Below, piece after piece: positions 1-10,354 of a stretch of DNA of 64,000 bases. The translations under genes were made by a program, and so were the position numbers. Position 1 is the stretch's first letter; each line of letters begins with the position of its first letter. Source of the stretch: UBA5069 sp963773745. Lineage in GTDB: Bacteria; Chloroflexota; Anaerolineae; Caldilineales; Caldilineaceae. Under the pieces are notes generated by a model. It was not told the DNA's origin. It saw only the letters and a program-made list of their open reading frames with translations, and did not search any database. The stretch is from assembly GCA_963773745.1 (NCBI GenBank), contig CAVZCL010000005.1, positions 930,001 to 994,000 on the forward strand, read 5' to 3'.

Positions 1-12
1 TCGCCTGCAACT

Positions 13-744
13 GTGCCGCTCACGGGTACGGTGGCCGTTGCCTTTGCGCTGGCGGTTTTGGCGGCCAGCGGCGCCGAGAGCGTCGTCAGCGCGCACCCCA
101 GCCTGGCCACGGTGAGCCTGCGCAAGCGCGGGCGCACGCTCCCCTACTGGGCGCTGCCCATGGGGTTGACCATCATCCTCACCATGCTGCTGACGCGCCT
201 GCCCACGCCGCTGATACAGGTGCTGGCGCTGCTGCTCGCTTCCGCCCTCTTCATTCTCGTCTTCTTCTCGCTCTATATTACCGTGGAGCCCGGCCAGGAG
301 GGCTTCCGCCGCTCGCGCCTGGTGCTCAACCTGCTCACCTATGCCGCCGCGGTCGTGCTCTTTCTCTTCGTCTACCAGACGCGCTCGCGCAGCCTCGTCT
401 CGGCCACGCTGGTCGCTGTGACGGCCATGCTGCTTGCCGTGGAACTGTTGCGCAGCAGCACACAATCGACCGCCACCGTGCTCAACTATGGTGCAGCGGT
501 GGGGCTGATTCTGGGCCAGGTAACCTGGGCGCTCAACTATTGGCCGCTGCCCAACCTCACGGCCGGGCTGCTGCTCTTGCTGATCTTCTACGTGCTGGTG
601 AGTTTTGCGCAGAGCGGCCTGCAGGGGCGTTTAACGGGCAAGGTAGCATGGGAGTTTTTCATCCTGACCGTGCTGGCGCTGCTGCTGCTGGCGCTCTTTG
701 GGCCGGGCTTCACGGTCATCGGCAGCACCCCGCCCGCGCCCTAG
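13..744 (+). CDS. Polytopic membrane protein, probably 5'-partial
   Basis: The protein is about 243 residues if the GTG at 13 is used, but the frame is open to the left edge, so the true start may lie outside the window. Seven or eight hydrophobic segments separated by short Arg-rich loops make it an integral membrane protein. There is no catalytic motif, signal peptide or recognised domain. It could belong to one of the DUF families of small Chloroflexota membrane proteins, but I cannot name it. Its TAG stop is the outer edge of a 64-bp-arm palindrome shared with the convergent SDR gene. Function unknown. Confidence 0.65.
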   Translation: MPLTGTVAVAFALAVLAASGAESVVSAHPSLATVSLRKRGRTLPYWALPMGLTIILTMLLTRLPTPLIQVLALLLASALFILVFFSLYITVEPGQEGFRRSRLVLNLLTYAAAVVLFLFVYQTRSRSLVSATLVAVTAMLLAVELLRSSTQSTATVLNYGAAVGLILGQVTWALNYWPLPNLTAGLLLLLIFYVLVSFAQSGLQGRLTGKVAWEFFILTVLALLLLALFGPGFTVIGSTPPAP

Positions 745-874
745 GGACCTACGACGCAAAGGCGCAAAGGCACAAAGGATCGCAAAGAAAAGCAACGGCA
801 AGAATGGCTCTTCTTGCCGTTGCTTTTCTTTGCGATCCTTTGTGCCTTTGCGCCTTTGCGTCGTAGGTCCCTAG
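741..874. repeat. Perfect stop-to-stop palindrome (64-bp arms)
   Basis: Arms 741-804 and 811-874 are exact reverse complements around a 6-nt loop. The arm is made of repeated words such as GCAAAGGCGCAAAGGC and GCAAAGAAAAGCAAC. The left arm contains the TAG stop of the membrane protein (742-744). The right arm ends in the stop of the convergent SDR gene (871-873). It could act as a bidirectional terminator, although it lacks a classic U tract. Confidence 0.95.
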
Positions 875-1686
875 GTGTGCGTCGCTTGTGAGCCGGCGGC
901 GCGGGTGAGGATGCGCTTGATGAGCGGGAACGCAAAGGGGCGCAAGGCATACATCACACGCAGCGTGCGCGGCACAAAGATCATTTGCCTATCCTTGCGC
1001 AGCGCATGAATGACCGTTGCGCTGCACTCCTCGGCCGTCACCGAGAGGCTCGAATGCGAGCGGCGTGCATCGCCCAGCGGCTGGGCGTTGGCCCCCAGCG
1101 CAGCGGCGCGCAACTCCGTCCCCCGAATCCAGCCCGGGTAGACGCCCAGCATGCTCACCTCGTTGCCCATTTCCATTGCGAGCGAATCCAGAAAGGCCTG
1201 CAGCGCCGCCTTGGACGCAGCGTAACCCGTGTGGTGGGGCAGCCCCGTCCACGCCTGCGCCGACGAGATGGTGACGATGCGGCCGCGGCTGGCGCGCAGG
1301 TGGGGCAGCGCGGCGTGAAGCAGGTAGACGGCGCTCAGGTAGTTGGTGCGCAGCAGCTCCTCATAGAGCGAGAGATTGCTCACCTGCTCAAAGTCGGCCC
1401 ACATGCTGAGGCCGGCGTTGAGCACAAGCAGGTCAAGGCCGCCCAACGCGACCGTGGCCTCGGCCACAAGCCTGCGGCACGCCTCCTCCTGCGTAATGTC
1501 GGCGCTGAAGGTGACGACGGAGGCTGCACCCATGACGCGGCAGAGCGCCGCCGTATCGGCCAGCGCGGCTTCATCGCGTGCGGTGAGCGCGAGGTGCGCG
1601 CCGGCGTGCGCGAAATCCTGCGCGAGCGCGCGCCCCAGCCCGCGCGACGCACCGGTGAGCAGCACCCGCTTGTTTTCAAGCTGCAT
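871..1686 (-). CDS. Short-chain dehydrogenase/reductase (SDR)
   Basis: A classical SDR of 271 residues. The NAD(P)-binding TGASRGLG is at residues 11-18, NAG at 90-92, the catalytic Ser near 141-142 and YAASK (Tyr155, Lys159) in place. Arg15 after the first glycine and Arg37 after strand 2 suggest NADP(H) preference. The gene starts 6 bp after the stop of the alkyl-DHAP-synthase-like gene, so the two are almost certainly cotranscribed. That context makes a keto-lipid or acyl/alkyl-DHAP reductase role attractive, but this is inference: SDR sequence alone does not give the substrate. Its stop codon lies in the palindrome shared with the convergent neighbour. Confidence 0.85.
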   Translation of the reverse strand: MQLENKRVLLTGASRGLGRALAQDFAHAGAHLALTARDEAALADTAALCRVMGAASVVTFSADITQEEACRRLVAEATVALGGLDLLVLNAGLSMWADFEQVSNLSLYEELLRTNYLSAVYLLHAALPHLRASRGRIVTISSAQAWTGLPHHTGYAASKAALQAFLDSLAMEMGNEVSMLGVYPGWIRGTELRAAALGANAQPLGDARRSHSSLSVTAEECSATVIHALRKDRQMIFVPRTLRVMYALRPFAFPLIKRILTRAAGSQATHT

Positions 1687-1692
1687 GGTCGC

Positions 1693-3462
1693 CTACTCGC
1701 CCAGCACGTTGTTGCGCACGCCGAAGATGTTCTGCGGGTCTACCGCCTGCTTGAGCTCGCGCACCATCTGCTCGGAGGTGGGCGTCATCGTCTGCGGCAG
1801 GAACTCCTTGCGCAGCTTGCCCACGCCGTGGTGGTGCGAAATGGAGCCGCCGGCGTCCATAATCGCCTGGCGAATCTTCTTCTCCATGGCGGCGAACTTC
1901 TCTTCGGCGTTGTCAATGCCCTTGTGATAGAAGCCGTGGGTGAAGTAGATGCAGACGCCCGTATGGTACATCTGCGTCAGGCGGGGCGAGGCATAGGCCT
2001 TGCCCGGGAAGCCGTAGGCCTTGTGCTCGGCCATCACCGTGCGCGTCACGGCGTCGCAAACCTCCTGAATCTTGCTCCAGGGGCAGGTGGTCTCGTAAGT
2101 CTCGCCAATGATGTAGTAGTCGGCGAGCAAATCGCGAATGTAGGCGATTGCATAGGTGAGCATGTAGCCGCGCTCGCCATTCGTTGCGCCCGCCGAGAGG
2201 CCGCCATGCTTCTTGGCAATCCCTGTGACGATCTTCTCCTGATAGGCCACCTCAGCCGCCGAGCCCTCGTAGACAATTGTGGCCGCCACCATCTCGTGCG
2301 CGTCAAAGCCCTTGACCTTTTTCACGACGAAGTTCTGCACCTTATCCATAACAACGCCCATGCCCTCGGGCGCGGGTTTGAGCGCCTGGCTGAAGCGGAA
2401 CTGGATGTTGTCCACCAGGCGAATGCTCGCGGGGATGACATCGGTGCGCTTGAGTTCGTACATGAAGGCGACGCCCGTCTTCCAATCCTTGAAGACAATC
2501 GCGTCATACTTCTTGGCCTCGGGCAGCTTGTGCACCTTGATAACGGCCTTGGTAATCAGCCCCAGGTTGCCTTCGCTGCCAAAGAGCGCCTTCTGCACCT
2601 GTGTGCCCATGGCCACGCGCGGCATGGGGTGGCACTCCTCCACCACGCCAGCGGGCGTGACGAGCGTAATGTCCTCCACCACCTCCTCAATGTTGCCGTA
2701 GCGGTTGCGCTTCATGCCGCTGGCGTTTGTGGAGATCCACCCACCCAGCGTAGAGAGCTCGACGCTGTCCGGCTCGTGGCCCGTGGTGAGCCCTTCCTTC
2801 TCCAGCAGCCGCTCCAGATTGCTGCCCAGGATGCCCGCCTGCACCGAGGCGCGCATGTTGGTGCGGTCAATCCACTCAATCTTGTCCATGCGGCGCATGT
2901 CGACGGACGCCACCATGCGCGTCTCGCTCTCGGGGATCATGAGCGCGTTGGAGACATTTGTGCCGCCGCCGTAAGGAATCAGGCAGACGTCATGCTCGCG
3001 CGCCGCCTGGATAATCGCAACGCAGTCATCCTGCGATTCGGGGAAGATAACCAGGTCCACGCAGCGCTCCACTTTGTCATAGAGCACCTTGGAGACCTCA
3101 TCCACGGTGGTTTGGCCGTGGCTGCGCATAAGGCGGACCGTGTCATCCTGCGTGAATTGCTCTGCGCCAAGCTTCTGCTTGATGGCGTTGAGGAAACCTT
3201 CATTGATTTGCGCCGGGGTGACGGGCGGATTCTCGACCATGGGGCGGGTGGAGGTGAAGTCGATGTCGAAACCCAGCGCTTCGCGCGCAAATGGAATCAG
3301 ATAGGGCATGCGGTAGCCGCAGAGGTTGTAGCGGTCGCCCGTCATCTCCACCGTCATGTCGTCCGTATGGACGAACATTTTGGTGTCGGCATAGCCCCAC
3401 TTGTGCTCCCAGGTGGTGTCGTCGAGGTTGCTTGTATCTCTGTTGAGCGATTTGTCGGCCAT
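1693..3462 (-). CDS. Alkyldihydroxyacetonephosphate-synthase-like FAD oxidoreductase
   Basis: A VAO/PCMH-family flavoprotein of 589 residues from the ATG at 3462, which has GAGGA about 10 nt upstream; an in-frame ATG at 3483 has no such site. The FAD-binding region carries PYGGGTNVS, GHEPDSVELSTLGGW and NASGMKRNRYGN. Near the C-terminus HHHGVGKLRK (about residues 543-552) matches the catalytic His cluster of alkylglycerone-phosphate synthase (AGPS), which swaps the acyl chain of acyl-DHAP for a fatty alcohol to make an ether bond. VAO-type subunits with Fe-S/CCG partners also occur in glycolate and lactate oxidases. The upstream neighbours are glpC and glpB and the downstream one is an SDR. 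Either an ether-lipid enzyme or a flavoprotein partner of GlpC is possible; the HHH motif favours the former. Confidence 0.88.
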   Translation of the reverse strand: MADKSLNRDTSNLDDTTWEHKWGYADTKMFVHTDDMTVEMTGDRYNLCGYRMPYLIPFAREALGFDIDFTSTRPMVENPPVTPAQINEGFLNAIKQKLGAEQFTQDDTVRLMRSHGQTTVDEVSKVLYDKVERCVDLVIFPESQDDCVAIIQAAREHDVCLIPYGGGTNVSNALMIPESETRMVASVDMRRMDKIEWIDRTNMRASVQAGILGSNLERLLEKEGLTTGHEPDSVELSTLGGWISTNASGMKRNRYGNIEEVVEDITLVTPAGVVEECHPMPRVAMGTQVQKALFGSEGNLGLITKAVIKVHKLPEAKKYDAIVFKDWKTGVAFMYELKRTDVIPASIRLVDNIQFRFSQALKPAPEGMGVVMDKVQNFVVKKVKGFDAHEMVAATIVYEGSAAEVAYQEKIVTGIAKKHGGLSAGATNGERGYMLTYAIAYIRDLLADYYIIGETYETTCPWSKIQEVCDAVTRTVMAEHKAYGFPGKAYASPRLTQMYHTGVCIYFTHGFYHKGIDNAEEKFAAMEKKIRQAIMDAGGSISHHHGVGKLRKEFLPQTMTPTSEQMVRELKQAVDPQNIFGVRNNVLGE

Positions 3463-3565
3463 TTGAATTGTTTCCTCAATCATGAAGCGCAGCTTTGTGC
3501 TGCGAATGAACTCTGCAAATAGTAACCGAGCATGCGCGCATGAGTCGCGCGCAGAACAAGGACGG

Positions 3566-3664
3566 GTACATAGATTTCACAGATTTCTCACAGATAACAA
3601 CTGATGGCAACAAATAGTGCTCGCATCGGTTGTTATCTGTGAGAAATCTGTGAAATCTGTGTAC
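3566..3664. repeat. Inverted repeat, ACACAGATTTCACAGA family
   Basis: Arms 3566-3601 and 3629-3664 (36 bp) pair with one mismatch around a 27-nt loop. The spacer lies between glpC and the AGPS-like gene on the same strand, so it could form an mRNA hairpin inside the operon. Related arms occur at 36907-37006 and 42107-42186. Confidence 0.92.
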
Positions 3665-3671
3665 TGCTCTT

Positions 3672-4961
<1,290 letters not shown>

Positions 4962-5074
4962 AAGAAAACCTTCCAGGCTTGCAGTGGGGAAGCATATCGT
5001 AGCGGGGGGCTTCCAGCCCTCCGTTTTCGGACTCGGCATTGCGCCGATAGCGGCGTTGCGCCGGGAGACGTGAC

Positions 5075-6386
5075 CTACGCGTGCACTGGCGCATCCGCGA
5101 GCGCCTCGGCCACTTGCGCGGCCGCAGCCATGGCCGTGGCGATCGCAATGCCCTCAAGGCTGTGCTCCATAATTGGGTCGCAATGGGCCAGCGCACCGCC
5201 CACGGCCCACAGGTTGGCGTAGACACGCGCGCGACTGCTGTCGAGCGGCTGCAGATGGTCATCCACCGCAACGCCACCGTGGAAAACGGGTTGCCCAGCC
5301 TCATCGAAGAAGCGGGGGCGGAACCACGCCGCGCCGATCCTGCGGCACGGTCAGGGGCAAGTCGAAGAGCCGTTCCCAGAAGCGGCCCGTGGCGTCGCTG
5401 CCAAAGCCGCCGCCCAGCACGCCTCCCGTAGCCAGCACAAAGGCGCGCGCAAAGTGGCGCAGCGGTCGCGCGCTGGTGGCTGTCTCCACCCAGGCAATGC
5501 GTGTGCCCTCGCTCGATTCATCCAGGCCAAAGCCAATGGCCTCCATGTTGCTCTCCAGGCGCACATCCAGCGCGCGCAGACGGTCGCGCAGTGCGCCGTG
5601 CAGGCGCGCCCCGGGCACGCTGTGGGGCAGCGTGGGAATCTCGAAGATGGATGCGCCCGTTGCCTTCTCCAGATCGGCGATCACGGCCGAATGTTCAGCC
5701 AGGCCGAGGATGGCGGGCAGGCCAACGCGCTCGCCTGGGCGCACCAGCGCCTTGAGCGCTTGCGCCAGCTTGGCCCGCTGGGCAGGGTCGTCCAGCCCGG
5801 CGGCAAGCTGGATGTTGTTGCGGTCGCGCTGCGCGGCCACAGCATCCCACGGCACAAAGGCGGCCCGCGCCACTGCGCCCTGTTTCACCAGGTTTTCGGC
5901 CACGAGCATGGGGTAAAAGTCGCGCATGCCCTCAATCCCCACAACCAGCATGGGCGCACTGTCGCGCAACGCTCCCTGCTGTTGCGCCGCCGGGGCCAGA
6001 AAGACGGGGCGCACGGCACCCACGGCTGAGGGCAGAAGCTGGTTGCTCTCAAAGTCGGGCGCACCTGCGTAGGTTAGCCCGGCCTCGACCACCATCTGCT
6101 CGAAGCGGCGCAGCGAAGAGCGCACATTTTCTGCACCGAGTATGCGGTAGGGGTGGCGCTCGGGCAGCCGCGCCATGGCATCAAAGGGCTTGTCAACCGC
6201 AAACGTATCACCAGAAGGGTAACCGAGCAGATCAATTGTGCCCGCGCTCCAGTACAGCGCGCCCAGCCCCTTGGCAACAATACGCACGCGCAGCCCCGCC
6301 TCGGCAGCAGCCAGTGCCGTCGTCAGGCCGCTCAACCCCGCGCCAATCACAAGCAGGTCCAGCATTGGCGCACGCGATCCTTTCAT
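5075..6386 (-). CDS. glpB: Anaerobic glycerol-3-phosphate dehydrogenase subunit B (frameshifted)
   Basis: The FAD-binding GAGLSG is near the N-terminus, followed by ALYWSAGTIDLLGYP typical of GlpB. The reading frame breaks near 5325-5335, inside a C-rich run after a VPQDRRG segment. The expected continuation (WFRPRFFDEAGQPVF, then DDHLQPLDSSRARVYANLWA, a GlpB C-terminal signature) is in the next frame and ends at 5075. Reading across one base gives about 435 residues, close to family length. The start may be the ATG at 6386 or, more likely, the ATG at 6365, which has AAAGGA about 10 nt upstream and begins directly with the FAD motif. GlpB helps oxidise G3P to DHAP together with GlpA and GlpC. 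Confidence 0.88.
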
Positions 6387-6505
6387 GTGTCGCCCTTTCA
6401 GTTGCCGCTCCGCAACTTCAGCCGCGGTTGCGGGGATGATTTTCCAGGTTCGCTCATTGCCGTGTTTGTAGTTGCCCGTTATGCGCCATCAATCGCTGCG
6501 CGCCA

Positions 6506-6661
6506 TCAATCGCCGCCCGCTTTGACCTCGCTGACGAAATTCGCGGCTGCCGCCCCGCGCAAGGTGGTGGCGAGACGCCCGTGACGCATGATCACCACAT
6601 CGCCGCGCGTGTGCGCCTGAAAGGTAAAGCCGACTTCGCTCTCATCGGTCGCGTCAATCAT
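6506..6661 (-). CDS. Tiny conserved-looking protein coupled to the PNPOx gene, probably frameshifted
   Basis: A 51-codon ORF whose ATG overlaps the TGA stop of the upstream PNPOx-like gene (ATGA), which implies translational coupling. The product has FTFQAHTRGDVVIMRHGRL and an Ala-rich TTLRGAAAANFVSEV stretch. This resembles a family of small proteins in cyanobacteria and Chloroflexota that usually end in a TGNYKxGNE motif. Here TGNYKHGNER is found just downstream in another frame, beyond an imperfect duplication of CGCCATCAATCGC (about 6484-6515). The real gene is therefore probably longer and broken by indels. Function unknown; the family recollection is from memory. Confidence 0.5.
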   Translation of the reverse strand: MIDATDESEVGFTFQAHTRGDVVIMRHGRLATTLRGAAAANFVSEVKAGGD

Positions 6662-7116
6662 GCCTTCCCTGCCGCGGTCCAGAGATGGGCATCGGCGTCA
6701 AAGCGCCAGCGCCCCTCGCCGTGGCTGCCCCACGCCATGGCCTTGGAGGGCGTAATGCGGATGATGCAGCCGTAGTCGGCGTCGGTGGCGATGTCCCAGT
6801 CGTATTTGGCTTTGAAAAGGGGCGCGATTGCATCCAGTGCGTCAGGCGCCACGGCGGCAGTGCCCTCAATGATGAAGGGGTTCATAGCGTCCGGCAATGA
6901 GAGGCTGACGGAAGGATTGTGCGCCAGATTGCGGGCACGCACGGCGTTGGCCTGGGTAACCACATAGGCTGCGCGTCCGTCCCACACATGCCAGATCGGG
7001 GCCAGGTGCGCGCGCCCGTCCGGCCGCACACTGGCATACCAGATGGCAGGCGCGGCGGCGAACGTTTCCAGGAGAGCGGCTAAGGGGGCGGGGGGTGTGG
7101 CGGGTGTGGCATCCAT
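6658..7116 (-). CDS. Pyridoxamine 5'-phosphate oxidase-like FMN-binding protein
   Basis: A 152-residue protein with the split-barrel pattern of the PNPOx-like flavin family: AAAPAIWYASVRPDGRAHL (strands 1-2), PIWHVWDGRAAYVVT, then NLAHNPSVSLSLPD and an INEGTA-like FIIEGTAAV. Members bind FMN or F420 and reduce small molecules or act in haem and cofactor chemistry; the substrate cannot be told from sequence. AAGGAG lies 11 nt upstream of the ATG at 7116, and a good promoter (TTGAGC-N17-TAAAAT) lies at 7144-7172. It heads the leftward block and overlaps the next small ORF by 4 bp, so it is probably transcribed with the glpBC genes. Confidence 0.8.
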   Translation of the reverse strand: MDATPATPPAPLAALLETFAAAPAIWYASVRPDGRAHLAPIWHVWDGRAAYVVTQANAVRARNLAHNPSVSLSLPDAMNPFIIEGTAAVAPDALDAIAPLFKAKYDWDIATDADYGCIIRITPSKAMAWGSHGEGRWRFDADAHLWTAAGKA

Positions 7117-7143
7117 GGCAATTGTGACTCCTTTATCATCACC

Positions 7144-7172
7144 ATTTTACCAGAGAGCGCGGCTTTGCTCAA
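7144..7172 (-). promoter_or_regulatory. Sigma70-type promoter for the PNPOx/glpB block
   Basis: On the minus strand TTGAGC (7167-7172) is followed by 17 nt and TAAAAT (7144-7149), with TGG just before the -10 (extended -10). It lies 28 bp upstream of the PNPOx-like start codon. Confidence 0.6.
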
Positions 7173-7283
7173 TTGGCGGGCTGAATGCTCCTGGGCGTCT
7201 TTGCGACGAGGTGTTGTTGCGGTCTTCCAGGAAGCCCTGTGCACCCGCATGGCCAAAGCTTTTCGACGTGCGCCACGCTTCAA

Positions 7284-7292
7284 TGGTAAAAT
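7284..7292 (+). promoter_or_regulatory. Extended -10 promoter candidate for pyrG
   Basis: TGGTAAAAT at 7284-7292 matches an extended -10 element and repeats the arrangement of the divergent promoter at 7144. The -35 is poor (TCGACG at 18 nt). It would give a 5' leader of about 78 nt before pyrG. Confidence 0.4.
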
Positions 7293-7376
7293 GTGCGGAA
7301 ATGCAACCGGCCGGCGACGCATGTGCCCGGCGCGGCTCTGTTTCCTATGGCTTGCTGCACGAGGGAGAACTGGATC

Positions 7377-9098
7377 ATGACCAAGTATATTTTTGTCACC
7401 GGAGGCGTACTCTCCGGCCTCGGCAAGGGCGTGACCGTAGCTTCCGTCGGCCGCATCCTCAAGGCGCGCGGCATCAAGGTCGCGATCATGAAGCTCGACC
7501 CCTATCTCAACGTCGACCCCGGCACCATGTCGCCCTACCAGCATGGCGAAGTCTTTGTCACTGAAGATGGGGCCGAGACGGACCTGGACCTGGGTCACTA
7601 CGAGCGCTTTGTAGACGAGAATCTGAGCCGCCTCAGCAATGTGACCAGCGGACAGATCTACAACTATGTGCTCAGCCAGGAGCGGCGCGGTGACTACCTG
7701 GGCGGCACCATTCAGGTCATCCCCCACGTCACCAACGAAATCAAGCGGCGCATTGGGCTGCTCTCGCGCAGTGTCCAGGCCGATGTCATCCTGATTGAGG
7801 TGGGCGGCACCGTGGGTGATATCGAGGGGCTTCCCTTCCTCGAGGCCATTCGCCAGATGCGCAAGGACGTGGGGCGCAAGAACACCGTCTACATTCACGT
7901 CACCTGGCTGCCCTATCTGAATGCCAGCAAGGAACTGAAGACCAAGCCCACGCAGCACAGCGTGCGCGAACTGCGCGGCATCGGCATCCACCCGGACGTC
8001 ATCTGCCTGCGCAGCGACGTTCCTGTGGACGACGATGTGATTGCCAAGACGGCGCTCTTCTGCGATGTGGACAAGGAGGCCGTGATTTCGCTCATCACCG
8101 CCGATTCGATTTACGCCGTGCCGCCAAGCCTGGAGGAAGCGGGGCTGGGCGACTGGCTTGTAAACCAGTTGAGCCTGACCACCACGCGCAGTGCCGAAGA
8201 GGGCCTTGCCGACTGGGTGCACTTTGTGGAGGAGGCCAGGCGCGAGAAGCCCGTTGTTCGCATTGCGCTGGTGGGCAAGTATGTGGAGCTTGAGGACGCG
8301 TACCTCAGCGTCAAGGAATCACTCATGCACGCCGCGCTCGATTGCGGTTATGACGCGCAAATTGTCTGGCTTAACTCCGAGGATCTGGAGCACGGGCGCG
8401 ACCTCGACAAGCTGGCCACGGTGGATGGCATTGTGGTGCCGGGCGGCTTCGGCTACCGCGGCATCGAGGGCAAGGTGGCGTCGGCGCACTACGCGCGCGA
8501 GCACAACGTGCCTTACCTCGGCCTCTGCCTGGGCATGCAGGTGATGTGCATTGAGTTCGCCCGCCACGTAACCGGCAGCGATGAGCCCAACAGCACCGAG
8601 TTCGACATCAGCACCAAGTATCCGGTGATTGACCTGATGCCCGAACAGCGCGACATTGCCGACATGGGCGGCACCATGCGACTTGGCTCCTATCCCTGCC
8701 AGTTGCAGCCGGGCACACGCGCCGCCGCTGCCTATCTCAGCCGCGGCTACGGCGACACGGTGGACGAGCGCCACCGCCACCGCTTCGAGTTCAACAACCA
8801 GTACCGCAGCGAGCTTGAGCGCCAGGGGCTTGTCTTCAGCGGCGTCTCGCCCGACGGCCGCCTGGTGGAGATTGCCGAGTTGCGCGACCACCCCTATATG
8901 CTGGGCTCGCAGTTTCACCCCGAGTTCAAGAGTCGCCCCACGCGCCCGCACCCGCTCTTTGTGGGGCTGATCAAGGCGGCGCTGAATTACCAGAAGCAGA
9001 AGCAGAACCAGGGCCAGAATCAGAGCGATGCGGCAACGACCAGCGCCAATGGCGCGTCAGAGCCTGCGCGCAAGGCGCGCGTTGAAAAGAACAGCTAA
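7377..9098 (+). CDS. pyrG: CTP synthase
   Basis: A 573-residue enzyme making CTP from UTP, ATP and glutamine. The N-terminal synthetase domain begins KYIFVTGGVLSGLGKG and contains LDPYLNVDPGTM and EDGAETDLDLGHYERF. The C-terminal class I glutamine amidotransferase domain has the nucleophile in GLCLGMQVM and the His/Glu pair in SQFHPEF. The ATG at 7377 is preceded by GAGGGAG at good spacing; the frame is open further upstream without similarity. The C-terminus has a non-conserved Gln/Asn-rich tail of about 35 residues. Full length, no oddities in the catalytic motifs. Confidence 0.97.
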   Translation: MTKYIFVTGGVLSGLGKGVTVASVGRILKARGIKVAIMKLDPYLNVDPGTMSPYQHGEVFVTEDGAETDLDLGHYERFVDENLSRLSNVTSGQIYNYVLSQERRGDYLGGTIQVIPHVTNEIKRRIGLLSRSVQADVILIEVGGTVGDIEGLPFLEAIRQMRKDVGRKNTVYIHVTWLPYLNASKELKTKPTQHSVRELRGIGIHPDVICLRSDVPVDDDVIAKTALFCDVDKEAVISLITADSIYAVPPSLEEAGLGDWLVNQLSLTTTRSAEEGLADWVHFVEEARREKPVVRIALVGKYVELEDAYLSVKESLMHAALDCGYDAQIVWLNSEDLEHGRDLDKLATVDGIVVPGGFGYRGIEGKVASAHYAREHNVPYLGLCLGMQVMCIEFARHVTGSDEPNSTEFDISTKYPVIDLMPEQRDIADMGGTMRLGSYPCQLQPGTRAAAAYLSRGYGDTVDERHRHRFEFNNQYRSELERQGLVFSGVSPDGRLVEIAELRDHPYMLGSQFHPEFKSRPTRPHPLFVGLIKAALNYQKQKQNQGQNQSDAATTSANGASEPARKARVEKNS

Positions 9099-9178
9099 GT
9101 CCCGTCGGCGACGCTGCGGCCCTTCACGTCGCTGCCCGATTCCCGACAACCTGCAGCAATGCGAAAGAGAGAATTCCT

Positions 9179-9947
9179 ATGTCCGGCCACTCCAAATGGT
9201 CCACAATCAAGAGAAAGAAGGGTGCAAACGACGCCGCGCGCGGCAAGATTTTCACCAAGCTGGCTCGCGAGATTCAGGTGGCCGCGCGCAACGGCGCCGA
9301 TGTCACCACCAACTTCACGTTGCGCCTGGCCGTGGACAAGGCGCGCGCCGAAAACATGCCCAAGGACAACATCGAGCGCTCCATTCGGCGCGGCGCCGGG
9401 CTTGAGAAGGACGCCGCCCAGTTTGATTCGGTGATGTACGAGGGGTACGGGGCGAACGGCGTGGCCGTGCTTGTTGACTGCCTCACCGACAATCGCAACC
9501 GCACCATTAGCGACCTGCGCCACGTCTTTTCGCGCACCAACGGCAGCCTGGGCGAGCCCGGTTCCGTGGCCTGGCAGTTCACCTCCATGGGCTATTTTGT
9601 CTTTGATCTGGTGGATGAGGACGGCGCTCCGAATGGTGTCGATCCTGACGCCATCTTTATGACGGCGCTTGAGGCCGGTGCGGAAGATGTCGTGATTGGC
9701 GACGACGCGGTCGAGGTCTACACCCACGCGCGAGTCCTTTGCGGAGGTGAGCAACGCCTTTGCCAACGCAGGCTTCAACGCCTCCACCGCCGAGCTGACA
9801 ATGAAACCCAACCAGCTGATTACGCTCGAAGCCGACGATGCATCGGCTGTCTTTAGCCTGGTGGATCAACTGGACGAGCTGGACGATGTGAGCAACGTCT
9901 ACCATAACCTCGAAGTGACCGACGAAATGGTGGAGCAGTTCGCATAG
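9179..9947 (+). CDS. yebC: YebC/PmpR family protein (frameshifted)
   Basis: The start MSGHSKWSTIKRKKGANDAA is the family hallmark, followed by LAREIQVAARNGADVTTN, NMPKDNIERSIRRG and VLVDCLTDNRNRT. The frame breaks near 9725-9732. The expected continuation ESFAEVSNAFANAGF through VYHNLEVTDEMVEQFA lies in the next frame and ends at 9947. Restored length is about 255 residues, normal for the family. YebC proteins act as transcriptional regulators, or in some lineages as translation factors that relieve polyproline stalling. The latter is notable given the nearby efp. It lies 80 bp after pyrG and upstream of ruvC-ruvA, a common bacterial neighbourhood. Confidence 0.93.
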
Positions 9948-10069
9948 CTCTCTCTTCTATGTAGCGGCGCAGCGACAAAACGGTTTTGGCGTTGACCTGT
10001 GACGCGGGCAAACACGATGGACACGACCGCGCAGACTGCCCGCACTTGACACTGCAAGTGAGGAACCGT

Positions 10070-10354
10070 ATGGCCAAGCAGAAGATGAGCACCGAAGAAG
10101 CGAAGCGTTTGGGCGACACGCTTGGCGTGGACTGGAACGCCATCCCGCTGGAGGAATTTCGCATGGGTCTTGAGGTCGAGCTGGAGCATGGCTCGCACGA
10201 CCCGGAAACCGACGTCACGAACAATGACCCGGTGCTCACCGGCAAGATCGCGTGGGCGCACCTCAAGGAGTTCAGCGACTACTACACACGGCTCGAAGTG
10301 CTCGAGAATGAAGCTGAGGCCTATTGGGCGAAGCAAGACCGCGACGCGTCGTAG
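10070..10354 (+). CDS. DUF5661 family protein
   Basis: A 94-residue soluble acidic protein from the ATG at 10070, with GAGGA just upstream; the frame is open further back. It reads as a single conserved unit: MSTEEAKRLGDTLGVDW, FRMGLEVELEHGSHDP, TDVTNNDPVLTGKIAWAHL and FSDYYTRLEVLE. I recognise this as DUF5661, a widespread small family often encoded near phage or metabolic genes and without a known activity. It lies between yebC and ruvC with no obvious link to either. Confidence 0.75.
   Translation: MAKQKMSTEEAKRLGDTLGVDWNAIPLEEFRMGLEVELEHGSHDPETDVTNNDPVLTGKIAWAHLKEFSDYYTRLEVLENEAEAYWAKQDRDAS

Noticed and set aside
985..3522. An 845-codon plus-strand open frame across the SDR and FAD oxidase genes
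   Set aside because: It is antisense to two genes with clear catalytic motifs, its product is His/Arg/Ala-rich without domains, and it runs across their coding sequence. It is a high-GC shadow frame.
9960..10069. A small gene between yebC and DUF5661
   Set aside because: The open frame upstream of 10070 has no ribosome site or conserved sequence. I kept only the DUF5661 start.
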